Assembly: GCA_025451715.1 (NCBI GenBank)
Contig: JANWJY010000149.1
Span: 1-13,138, forward strand
Reading direction: 5' to 3'
Length of the DNA: 13,138 nucleotides
Source of the DNA: Fimbriimonadaceae bacterium
Lineage (GTDB): Bacteria; Armatimonadota; Fimbriimonadia; Fimbriimonadales; Fimbriimonadaceae
Below, piece after piece: positions 1 to 6,467 of the stretch. Positions within the stretch are counted from its first letter, which is position 1; the number at the start of each line of letters is the position of its first letter. The notes under the pieces are model-generated. The model did not search any database and was not told the origin of the DNA. It was given only the letters and a program-made list of their open reading frames with translations. A program made the translations under genes and the position numbers.

Positions 1-291
1 GAGCCGGAACGGGATGTTCATCCGCGACCGGTTCTCCCGAACAGCGTGCCCGACGTAGAACCCGCCCGAGCCGTCGATCGCGTCGTACATCGTCTTAGCC
101 TTCGCCTCGTTGCGCTCCGAGGCCGCAGTCAGCCCTCCGTTCTTAAGCCAGTGGTCGAACACCAGGCCGCACATGTACACAGACCAGCAGGGCGGCGTGT
201 TGAGCATCCACCCGTTCTCCGCCTGGACCTTGTAGTCGAGCATCGGCGGCAGACCCGACGGCACGCGGTCCAACAACGACTCGCGAACGAC
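1..291 (-). pseudogene. serC: serC internal segment, inverted relative to its C-terminus
   Basis: Read on the minus strand from 291 to 1, this is an open 97-codon stretch that matches the middle and late part of phosphoserine aminotransferase. That enzyme is PLP-dependent and makes phosphoserine in serine synthesis. Recognisable blocks in order are VVRESLLDRVPSGLPPMLDY, NTPPCWSVYMCGLVF, the GGL..A..RNEAKA helix, LYDAID-like MYDAIDGSGGFY, and SRMNIPFRL at the very edge. The last of these normally lies just before the C-terminal tail. That tail is not continued on this strand but starts on the plus strand at about 289. The codons before the VVRE block (292-300 read on the minus strand) no longer look like SerC. 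The N-terminal half with the PLP lysine is outside the window. Family identity is confident. Whether the rearrangement is biological or an assembly error cannot be told here. Confidence 0.85.
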
Positions 292-459
292 GCATTGACG
301 GATACTTTTGTGTCCGAGGCTGCGAAGAACGGGATGGTGGAGCTCAAGGGGCACAGATCGGTCGGTGGGTGTCGCGCGAGCCTGTACAACGCGTTCCCGG
401 CTGAGGGCGCGGTGGCGCTGGCGCAATTCATGGGTGACTTTGCCAAGAGGAACGGCTGA
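289..459 (+). pseudogene. serC: serC C-terminal tail (plus strand)
   Basis: The last 56 codons of phosphoserine aminotransferase are seen on the plus strand, starting DALTDTFVSEAAKNG and containing the signature KGHRSVGGCRASLYNAF, then the EGAVALAQFMGDFAKRNG end and a TGA stop. The HRSVGG.RAS block is the strongly conserved substrate-binding end of SerC. The same reading frame remains open to the left of 289, but its translation there is a basic, Arg/His-rich shadow of the inverted segment and not SerC. The region just before this tail in a normal SerC (NIPFRL) sits on the opposite strand at bases 1-18. The stop overlaps the ATG of the next gene (TGATG), so serC and the ChaN-like gene were probably co-translated. 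Confidence 0.85.
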
Positions 460-1328
460 TGCTCGCCTCCGTGCTTTCTTTCGCGGTGGTGCAGGACCCA
501 GTCGACCCCAACTTGCTGGAGATCAACGGCAAGGGCACTATCACGATCGCTCAAGAAGGGCTCTACGACACGTCCAACGGAAAGAAGGTGGACTTTGGCG
601 CCATTGTCGAGAGGGCACGGGGCGCAAGATTTGTGTTCGTTGGAGAGTCCCACGATCAAGCTGCACACCACATTGTGCAGGCCCTGATCATTCGTGCCTT
701 AGCTGAATTCGGTCGCGACGTTGTAGTCGGTTTCGAGATGTTCACCCGCGACAACCAGGCGAACCTCGCGCCGTGGACGACGGGCAGATGGTCGCAGGAG
801 CAGTTCATCGAGAACGCGAGCTGGAAGACGCAGTGGGGGTTCGACTACGCGCTTTACGAGCCGATCTTCAAAGTCGTGCGAGCGTACAAGCTGCCGATGG
901 TCGCGCTGAACGTTCCGCGCGACTGGGTGCGACAGGTCGGGCGGACGGGACTGACGGCGCTGACAGAGGAGCAGCGCAAGTGGGTGCCGGACCCGTTCCT
1001 CGGCAACGAGAGCCACAAGTCGGTGTTCACGGCGCTGATGGGCGGGCACCCAATGACCGGCACGCAGGGTGAGAACATCTACTCCGCGCAGGTGACTTGG
1101 GACGAGGGGATGGCGACGAGCGCGTTGGACTACATGAACACGCGGCACAACAAGAACGCGGTTATGGTGGTGGTCGCGGGCTCGGGGCACATGATGTACG
1201 GGCAGGGGATCAACTACAGGATCACCCGCAAGACGGGCGAGCGAACCCTGAATGTGATGTGCCTGACCTCGGACGGGCCCCGCGAGGTGAGCAAGGGGAT
1301 CGGGGACTTCGTGTTCGTAAGCCGGTAG
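459..1328 (+). CDS. ChaN-like haem/iron-binding family protein (PF04187)
   Basis: A 289-residue protein of the ChaN/Cofac_haem_bdg family, extracytoplasmic proteins linked to haem or iron handling in some bacteria. What is seen: a short hydrophobic N-terminus (MLASVLSFAVV) that could be a minimal export signal but lacks the usual basic n-region; the conserved block RFVFVGESHDQAAHH at about residues 57-71 followed by VVVGFEMF; the DYALYEPIF segment; and the C-terminal VVVAGSGHMMYGQGI block that closes the family fold. The start ATG overlaps the serC stop by one base and has an AGAGGA Shine-Dalgarno at 446-451, seven bases upstream, so this start is well supported. There is no lipobox cysteine, so it is unlikely to be a lipoprotein as some relatives are. 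The family call is firm. The ligand and physiological role here are unknown. Confidence 0.85.
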   Translation: MLASVLSFAVVQDPVDPNLLEINGKGTITIAQEGLYDTSNGKKVDFGAIVERARGARFVFVGESHDQAAHHIVQALIIRALAEFGRDVVVGFEMFTRDNQANLAPWTTGRWSQEQFIENASWKTQWGFDYALYEPIFKVVRAYKLPMVALNVPRDWVRQVGRTGLTALTEEQRKWVPDPFLGNESHKSVFTALMGGHPMTGTQGENIYSAQVTWDEGMATSALDYMNTRHNKNAVMVVVAGSGHMMYGQGINYRITRKTGERTLNVMCLTSDGPREVSKGIGDFVFVSR

Positions 1329-1365
1329 TCGAAGTAGCGGGGTTTGGGCCGATTCGAACCTGGCA

Positions 1366-1403
1366 GCCCTAACGTAGGGCCCTGAACTTGGTATCATCTC
1401 AGG
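1366..1403 (+). promoter_or_regulatory. Tandem short hairpins in front of rpsU
   Basis: Two adjacent inverted repeats lie in the 91-base gap between the ChaN-like gene and rpsU. GCCCT (1366-1370) pairs with AGGGC (1376-1380) over a 5-base loop. CCTGA (1381-1385) pairs with TCAGG (1399-1403) over a 13-base loop and ends three bases before the rpsU Shine-Dalgarno. Neither is followed by a T-run, so they are poor terminator candidates. They could be an rpsU leader structure. A TATCAT hexamer at 1392-1397 could alternatively be a -10 element, but no good -35 is seen at the right distance. The short stems could also arise by chance. Confidence 0.25.
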
Positions 1404-1419
1404 TTGGAGGCACGACAGC

Positions 1420-1590
1420 TTGATCCACATCGAGGTTCACCCCAACGAATCGATAGACGCCGCTATCAAGCGCTTCAACATGAAGCTGCAGCAGAGCGGG
1501 TTGCTCCGTGAGGTCAAGGAGCACGCCCACTACGAGAAGCCGAGTGAGAAGCGTCGACGCGCAAAGCGGCGCTCCAAGAACCGGATGTAG
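1420..1590 (+). CDS. rpsU: 30S ribosomal protein S21
   Basis: A 56-residue basic protein with the S21 layout: an IHIEVHPNESIDAAIKRF N-terminus, the LLREVKEHAHYEKPSEKRRR middle, and a Lys/Arg-rich tail (RRRAKRRSKNRM) that contacts 16S rRNA. S21 helps mRNA engagement on the small ribosomal subunit. The start is TTG: no ATG or GTG is in frame upstream, and GGAGG at 1406-1410 lies nine bases before it. Length is normal for S21 (about 55-70). It is the first gene of a plus-strand unit continuing into the HD phosphodiesterase, ybeY and dgkA-like genes. The order resembles the Firmicute rpsU-yqeY-phoH-pgpH-ybeY-dgkA cluster with yqeY and phoH missing. The gene is short and starts with TTG, so automatic callers may miss it. 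Confidence 0.93.
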   Translation: MIHIEVHPNESIDAAIKRFNMKLQQSGLLREVKEHAHYEKPSEKRRRAKRRSKNRM

Positions 1591-1615
1591 CCGGACGCCC
1601 GAGAGGCTCGCTTCC

Positions 1616-1631
1616 CCCACAGGAACGTGGG
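1616..1631 (+). promoter_or_regulatory. Hairpin with AGGA in its loop upstream of the pgpH-like gene
   Basis: CCCAC (1616-1620) and GTGGG (1627-1631) form a five-pair GC stem around the loop AGGAAC. The loop holds the only plausible Shine-Dalgarno (AGGA, 1621-1624) for the ATG at 1638, at a long spacing of 13 bases. Folding the stem would bring the AGGA closer to the start codon. It may tune translation of the phosphodiesterase relative to S21. No T-run follows, so it is not a terminator. The stem is short and could be chance. Confidence 0.25.
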
Positions 1632-1637
1632 TCCCCG

Positions 1638-3149
1638 ATGGCCGAACTCACTCCCCGCAATCTCTGGCAGATCGACCGGCTCGACCCTAAGCGGTACCGC
1701 TGGTACCTTGGTCGGGCACTATCGCGGCTGACCGGCTCCATGTTCATGGGTTTGCTGCTCGCGATGCACCTCAAGTGGCCCGACGACGTGTGGCGCGTTG
1801 TCGGCGCTGTCGGAGTGAGCCTTGTCGCAGGACTCCTGCTGCGGTACCACCTCAAACAGGTCCCTCTTCGCACGACGACGCCACGCATCGCGGAGCGGCT
1901 GATTTGGACCACTGCACTGCTCGGCGTGCTTGGAGTGCAGGTCATCAATCTGCTGATCAAGGGTGACTCAGGTGCTACGGGCTTTCCTGTCGAGAGCTTT
2001 TTGATCATGGCTCCGATCGCGGCACAAGCCATGCTGACCGCGGCCCTGATCGGCCCTTCAACCGGCATCGTCGGCCTGACGCTCACAGTCGTCCTGCTCG
2101 CCTTGTTCGGTGCGGTGCCGACGGAGATGCTCGCGGCGTGCTGGCTGTCCGGAGCGGTTGGGTGCCACGCAGTCAATCGTCTCAAGCGCCGTGGCGACCT
2201 CTTCCGCGCACTAAGCGTTCAGGTGGGCGTGCACGTTTTTCTCGCGACCGTGACGGCGATCGTCGCAGCGGTCGCCTTTCGCGGGGCCGTGCTAGGGGTC
2301 GGATGGGCGGCGCTCGCGGCCGTTGCCGCGCTGAGCATCTTCTGGTTCGGGGTAGCGGTGTTCGAGAAGGGATTTGGAATCGTGAGCGATTGGAGCCTGC
2401 TCGAGTTGTGCAGCCCTGAGAACCCGCTCATGCACGAACTGAACCTGCGCGCGCCGGGAACCTACGCGCACTCCGTCGGCGTCGGCAACCTTGCAGAGAA
2501 CGCCGCACGAGAGATCGGCGCGAACGCAGTACTCGTGCGCGCGATGTCGTAATACCACGATATCGGAAAACTCGCGCGACCCGGTTTCTTCGTCGAGAAC
2601 CAGATGGGGGGCAACGTCCACGACGACATGCCGCCCAGCCTGAGCGCGAAAGTCATCGCCGCGCACGTCAAGGACGGAGTGGAGATGGCCCAGAACGCAA
2701 AGCTGCCGCGCGCGATCCTCGACGGGATCAGGCAGCACCACGGCACGACTCTGATCACATACTTTTATCACAGGGCGCTTCAGGAGGGCGCAAAGGACGA
2801 TCCGAACCTCGAGGACAGCTATCGGTACGACGGCCCAAAGCCGCAAACGCGAGAGACAGCGGTCCTGCACCTGGCGGACATGGTCGAGGCCGCCAGCAGG
2901 ACGGTGCGCAACAGGGCGCAGCTCGAGGACATTGTGCACGGCCTGATCGAGAACTCGCGCGCGGACGGACAGCTCGACGAGTGCGACCTGACGTTTCGCG
3001 ATCTGACGGTCGTGCGAGACTCGTTCATCCGATCGCTCACCGCGGTGCGCCACGAGCGGATCGCTTACCCAGGTCAGCCCGGAGAAACAAGGAGCCATGA
3101 GCAACCAGACAGCGATCCAGAACGACTCAGGCGAATCATTGAGGCTTGA
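1638..3149 (+). pseudogene. pgpH: PgpH-like 7TM-HD cyclic-di-AMP phosphodiesterase, interrupted by an in-frame TAA
   Basis: A 503-codon frame with one internal stop at codon 305. Residues 20-250 hold about seven hydrophobic helices (7TM-7TMR_HD type). Residues 255-460 are a PgpH HD domain: the H of APGTYAHSV at 278, YHDIGK with H307/D308, H343 in HVKDG, H367/H368 in QHHGT, and D414 in LHLADMVEA. These match the metal and catalytic ligands of PgpH enzymes, which cleave c-di-AMP at the cytoplasmic membrane. The TAA at 2550-2552 stands where the family has Tyr in YYHDIGK, and the frame is unchanged on both sides, so one base change would restore it. As read, translation stops two residues before the HD dyad and yields only the membrane part. 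The large extracytoplasmic 7TMR-HDED domain of classical PgpH is absent; the protein begins directly before the first helix. The end overlaps ybeY by 53 bases. Confidence 0.85.
2550..2552 (+). other. In-frame TAA within the HD motif of the pgpH-like gene
   Basis: The local codons read GCG ATG TCG TAA TAC CAC GAT ATC. PgpH homologues have Tyr-Tyr-His-Asp-Ile-Gly-Lys here, so TAC or TAT is expected in place of TAA. A change at the third position (2552) explains it. It is the only TAA in frame at or within any of the genes I call. It is either a nonsense mutation or a base-call error. Confidence 0.9.
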
Positions 3150-3564
3150 GCGCGTCTCGACCGCGCTGTCGGAGCTCCGCGCCCGCTACAAGCAGCTCGA
3201 AGGAGAGATTTCAGTGCTCATTACGACCGACCCGGAAATGAAGCGGCTGAACACGACGTTTCGCGGTATCGACGAGACGACGGACGTTCTGAGCTTCCCC
3301 GCTCCAGCCTCCGCTTCGGGGCAAATCGGGGACATCGCGATTTCGATCTCGTTTGCGCGACGCCAAGCCGAGTCTCGCGGCGTCCCGATAGAAGACGAGA
3401 TCGCGATGCTGGCCATCCATGGAGGGCTTCATTTGGCGGGGTTCGGCGACGAGACCCCGGAACTGCACGCCGACATGGTGCGGCGAATGAACGAGGTCGC
3501 CGCTTCCTGTGGTGTCTCGACCGACCTGGATTGGTCGTCGTTGCCTCACGGGAGGAGCGGTTAG
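3097..3564 (+). CDS. ybeY: YbeY endoribonuclease family protein
   Basis: A 155-residue protein of the YbeY/UPF0054 family, a metal-dependent RNase needed for 16S rRNA 3'-end maturation and ribosome quality control. What is seen: the N-terminal LNTTFRGIDETTDVLSFP block (residues 51-68, family LN..FR..D..TDVLSF), GDIAIS at about 78-83, and the active-site helix AIHGGLHLAGFGDE. The family zinc motif is H-x3-H-x5-H. Here the first two His are 108 and 112, but the third position, 118, is Asp (GFGDE instead of GYDHE). Asp can bind zinc, but this departs from consensus. The ATG at 3097 has GGAG only two bases upstream (3091-3094) or twelve bases upstream (3081-3084), so the start is plausible but not certain; length fits the family. 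The gene overlaps the pgpH-like gene upstream, and its stop overlaps the next start. Confidence 0.88.
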   Translation: MSNQTAIQNDSGESLRLERVSTALSELRARYKQLEGEISVLITTDPEMKRLNTTFRGIDETTDVLSFPAPASASGQIGDIAISISFARRQAESRGVPIEDEIAMLAIHGGLHLAGFGDETPELHADMVRRMNEVAASCGVSTDLDWSSLPHGRSG

Positions 3565-4274
3565 TGGCGTCTAAGGACCTCACCGGCCCGTTCAGGATCG
3601 CTTTCAACGGGATCGTGCACACGTTTCGAACACAGCGGCACATGCGCGTCCACCTCTACGTGACGCTGATCGTCGTCCTCGGCGCGCTGCTGCTGAACAT
3701 GCGCATCCGAGAGATCCTTGTGTTGCTGTTCATGGTCACTTTCGTGCTCGTCGCAGAGATGTTCAACAGTGCGATCGAGGCGGTGGTGGATCTGGTCTCT
3801 CCGAACTACCACCCGCTCGCTAAGTTTGCAAAGGATATCTCGGCCGGCGCGGTGCTGGTCACGACGATCATGGCGATCGTGGTCGGCGCGATGATCGCGC
3901 TCGGAGACGACCAGTGGGAGCGGATCCGCATCAACTTGACGACGCACGAGTGGGGAGTTCCGATCATGTTCCGCTATGGAGCAGGGCTAATCGTTGTGGT
4001 TATCGTGGTGATCATCGGAAAGGGCCTGGGCAAGCACGGCCAGGTGCTGCGCGGTGGGCTGGTGAGCGGCCACGCGGCGATCGGGTTCTTCTTCGCGACG
4101 TCGATGTTCTTTCTGACGGACAACGCGCTGGTCCCTGCGATCGGCATCTTTTTGGCCTGCCTGGTGGCCCAGAGCCGCTGGGAGGCGAAAATCCACTCCG
4201 TTTTCGAGCTGACGCTCGGTGCGACGGTCGGCGCCGTGCTGGGCGTGCTCCTTTTTGGCATAATGCCTAAGTAG
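3564..4274 (+). CDS. Undecaprenol/diacylglycerol kinase (DgkA) fused to a PAP2-like phosphatase domain
   Basis: A 236-residue integral membrane protein. Residues 5-115 are a complete DgkA-type lipid kinase with the catalytic-helix signature AEMFNSAIEAVVDLVSP and YHPLAKFAKDISAGAVLV. In Gram-positive-like relatives this kinase phosphorylates undecaprenol. Residues about 130-236 are a second membrane domain with PAP2 hallmarks: K..RGG, the SGH motif in GGLVSGHAAIGFF, and SRWEAKIHSVFE, corresponding to SR-x5-H-x3-D with Glu in the last position. Fused DgkA-PAP2 proteins are known in several bacteria without an assigned role. The start is GTG at 3564, overlapping the ybeY stop (TAGTG) and preceded by GGAGGAG at 3551-3557, six bases away. 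An ATG at 3531 is in frame but lies inside ybeY without a better ribosome site. It probably acts in undecaprenyl-phosphate recycling for cell-wall synthesis. Confidence 0.87.
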   Translation: MASKDLTGPFRIAFNGIVHTFRTQRHMRVHLYVTLIVVLGALLLNMRIREILVLLFMVTFVLVAEMFNSAIEAVVDLVSPNYHPLAKFAKDISAGAVLVTTIMAIVVGAMIALGDDQWERIRINLTTHEWGVPIMFRYGAGLIVVVIVVIIGKGLGKHGQVLRGGLVSGHAAIGFFFATSMFFLTDNALVPAIGIFLACLVAQSRWEAKIHSVFELTLGATVGAVLGVLLFGIMPK

Positions 4275-4283
4275 GCCCCGTTC

Positions 4284-5792
4284 ATGAGCAGCGACCCGTA
4301 CCCACCCCGAAAGCGGGGCGCGTCCAACCGGACGAACTCCGGTTCGGCCTCAGCGGGCCTGCTTGCGACCGGCCTGATCCTCACACCAGCGGCCCTGGTC
4401 TTCAGTGGCCTGACTTCGGCCGTCGAGGGCCCGCAGCCCGTGGTCGTGCTCGAGTTTTTCTTCGCGCTGGTCGTCATCGTGCTGCTCAACAGCCTGTTCG
4501 TCGCCGGCGAGACCGCGATCGAGCTCTTGAAGCCCTCGCACGGAAAGGTGCTCGAGGAAGGGAACGGACGGCGGCTGAGCGCTTTTCAAGACCTGATCGC
4601 GCGCAAGTCGAGCTTTGTTGCGGCGTGCTCGCTCGGCTCTACGACGATGCGCGCCTGGATGGTCGCGCTTGCAGTGCTGCCCGCGATCTCGATGTCGACC
4701 TGGCTGCAAGGACAGTGGACCGTCTTCAGCGAGTGGGCGAAGTCCGGCGATCTGGGATTTGGCGGCGTCGTGCTGGTCGGGATTCTGATCCTGGCGATTC
4801 CGATCGTGGCGCTGAACGTGATCTTCGGAGAACTGATCCCAAAGAGCTATGCGGCCTCACACCCGTTGATGACGAGCCTTCGGCTGTACGGGCTGGTCAA
4901 GTTCTTCAACGGTCTGTTCTCGCTCCCGATCGCGGTGTTCGTCTCCCTTGCGAGCCTGGTGACGCAGCGTTTTGGCGCGAGGGCGACGTTCGCGATGGCC
5001 AACCAGACAGAGGAGGAGATCAAGGAACTGCTCGAGGAGGCCGAGGAGAGCGGCGAGATCGACGAGGAAGAGAAGGAGATGGTCGCCTCGGTGTTCGAGT
5101 TCGGCGACAGGATCGTGCGAGAGATCATGACGCCGCGCGTCGACGTTGAGGCCCTGCCGATCACATCTTCGCTCAAGGACGTGGCAAAGCTCGTCGAGGA
5201 GACTGGACACTCGCGGATACCGGTGTACGAAGGGACGGACGACACGATCTTGGGAATTGTGCACGCCAAGGACGTGTTGAGTGCGATCATGAACGGCGGC
5301 GGCGCGACGCAGTTGCGCGATCTCGTGCGACCCGCGTTGTTCGTTCCCGAGGGCAAGCCGTTGCACGATCTCTTGCAGGAGATGCGCCAGAACAAGGCGC
5401 AGATGGCGGTCGTGCAAGACGAGCACAGTGGCACAGCCGGTATCGTCACGATCGAAGACATCGTTGAGGAGGTCATGGGTGAGATCGTCGACGAGTACGA
5501 CCCCGACCTTCCTCAGATCGTCCCGGCTGGCGGCGGGTTCCTCTCGGACGGGAGAATGGAGCTCGAGGACGTCAACGACGCGATCGGCTCATCGATGGAG
5601 AGCGAGGAGTTCGACACGATAGGCGGATACTTGTTCGGCCTGTTCGGTCGACAGCCCAAGGAGGGTGAGTCGATTGGGGACGACGGATACCGGTTCACGG
5701 TGCGCGAGACGGACGGAAAGCGCGTGACCTCGATCTTGATCGAGCCGCTGCCCCGCGAAGAGGAGCCCGACGCCGAGCACTATGGCGTGTAG
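4284..5792 (+). CDS. CNNM/CorC family transporter-like protein (DUF21, CBS pair, CorC_HlyC domain)
   Basis: A 502-residue membrane protein with the full CNNM/hemolysin C layout. An N-terminal hydrophobic helix near residues 24-42 precedes the DUF21 membrane domain (about 50-230), with FVAGETAIE at its first helix and the conserved NVIFGELIPKSYA block. An acidic linker (TEEEIKELLEEAEESGEIDEEE) leads into the CBS pair (about 255-375; MTPRVDVEALP, HSRIPVYEG, GIVHAKDVL, VQDEHSGTAGIVTIEDIVEE). The C-terminal CorC_HlyC transporter-associated domain spans about 400-490 (DGRMELEDVND, FDTIGGYLFGLFGR). Relatives mediate or regulate Mg2+ efflux or Na+/Mg2+ exchange; the substrate here is inferred only. 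It begins nine bases after the dgkA-PAP2 stop with a weak ribosome site (AGTAGG at 4269-4274), suggesting coupling. It is the last gene of the plus-strand operon. Confidence 0.9.
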   Translation: MSSDPYPPRKRGASNRTNSGSASAGLLATGLILTPAALVFSGLTSAVEGPQPVVVLEFFFALVVIVLLNSLFVAGETAIELLKPSHGKVLEEGNGRRLSAFQDLIARKSSFVAACSLGSTTMRAWMVALAVLPAISMSTWLQGQWTVFSEWAKSGDLGFGGVVLVGILILAIPIVALNVIFGELIPKSYAASHPLMTSLRLYGLVKFFNGLFSLPIAVFVSLASLVTQRFGARATFAMANQTEEEIKELLEEAEESGEIDEEEKEMVASVFEFGDRIVREIMTPRVDVEALPITSSLKDVAKLVEETGHSRIPVYEGTDDTILGIVHAKDVLSAIMNGGGATQLRDLVRPALFVPEGKPLHDLLQEMRQNKAQMAVVQDEHSGTAGIVTIEDIVEEVMGEIVDEYDPDLPQIVPAGGGFLSDGRMELEDVNDAIGSSMESEEFDTIGGYLFGLFGRQPKEGESIGDDGYRFTVRETDGKRVTSILIEPLPREEEPDAEHYGV

Positions 5793-5798
5793 CCGTGA

Positions 5799-6467
5799 CT
5801 AGCCCGGGTGTCGGACGATGTGGCCGAACCGCGCATCGGCCTGTCTCTGCACTTCTGCAATCCCCTTTTCCAAAGCGAGGCGGGCGTGCTCGACCTCTTC
5901 TTCAATCGCGTCCGATGAGACAAAGATAGGATCGCCAAAGATCACAACGCACCGTGTAAACGGCAGCGGAATCATATAACGGTCCCAAGTCGGCATGTGA
6001 TATCGCCACGACGCAGAGACGCCGACCGGCACGAGCGCCGCGCCTGACTTCCTGGCCATGAGCATGATGCCACCCTGCACGACTCCGCTGGGGCCGCGCG
6101 GCCCGTCAGGCGTGAAGGCCATCGTCGCGCCGGTCTTGAGCACGCGGATCGACTCCGCCGCGGCCTTGACTCCGCCCCTTCCCGTTGAGCCACGTATCGT
6201 CTTGAAGCCGAGCCGCGAGAAGATCCAGTTTTGGATCTGGCCGTCGCGCGACTGGCTGATGAGCGTCCACACGCCCTTGCCACGGAAGAACAGCGCAGGA
6301 ACGAAGGTGCGGCCGTGCCAACCGGCGAAGATGGCGCCCCTCTCATTGTCGCTGTACTCCTCAAACCCTTCCACCTTGATGCGGAGAGTCACTCCGATCG
6401 CACGCAGTATCCCGTAAACGATTGGACCGAGGAGCCTCTGTCGCCAGACGCGCAACCGCTTCTTCAC
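5799..6467 (-). CDS. DUF374 lysophospholipid acyltransferase-like protein
   Basis: A 222-residue protein of the DUF374 branch of the acyltransferase superfamily, membrane-associated enzymes thought to transfer acyl chains to lipid or lipid-A-like acceptors. What is seen: the catalytic-type block IFAGWHGRTF, where WHGR stands in for the HX4D region of other acyltransferases; then LISQSRDGQI, IRGSTGRGGVKA and AFTPDGPRGPSGVVQGG. All are diagnostic of DUF374. The substrate cannot be read from the sequence. The start is GTG at 6467, overlapping the rhomboid stop (GTGA), with AAGGGG about nine bases upstream; this gives MKKRLRVWRQ, a basic membrane-facing N-terminus. It is the last gene of the minus-strand operon, and its stop is six bases from the stop of the converging CNNM/CorC-like gene. 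Confidence 0.87.
   Translation of the reverse strand: MKKRLRVWRQRLLGPIVYGILRAIGVTLRIKVEGFEEYSDNERGAIFAGWHGRTFVPALFFRGKGVWTLISQSRDGQIQNWIFSRLGFKTIRGSTGRGGVKAAAESIRVLKTGATMAFTPDGPRGPSGVVQGGIMLMARKSGAALVPVGVSASWRYHMPTWDRYMIPLPFTRCVVIFGDPIFVSSDAIEEEVEHARLALEKGIAEVQRQADARFGHIVRHPG

Noticed and set aside
46..288. Plus-strand open frame upstream of the serC tail, starting with ATG at 46
   Set aside because: Its translation is Arg/His/Val-rich and matches nothing. The opposite strand encodes clear SerC over the same bases, so it is a shadow frame that happens to join the tail in frame.
129..671. Minus-strand 180-codon open frame
   Set aside because: It overlaps the SerC fragments and the start of the ChaN-like gene in another frame, has basic low-complexity composition and no recognisable motif.
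1335..1430. tRNA-like GATTCGAACC on the plus strand (GGTTCGAATC on the minus strand), suggesting a minus-strand tRNA or its remnant
   Set aside because: The flanking bases do not form a five-pair T-stem (CCAGG against CGGCC). No matching acceptor or anticodon arm is found about 70 bases upstream on that strand.
2550..2552. Programmed recoding of TAA as tyrosine
   Set aside because: No other gene here shows an in-frame TAA, and there is no evident recoding signal. A point mutation or base error is simpler. The idea is kept only as a check under stop-codon usage.
2292..3104. Minus-strand 270-codon open frame opposite the HD domain
   Set aside because: The plus strand has an unmistakable HD domain here. 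The minus translation is Arg/Val/His-rich antisense typical of high-GC genes.
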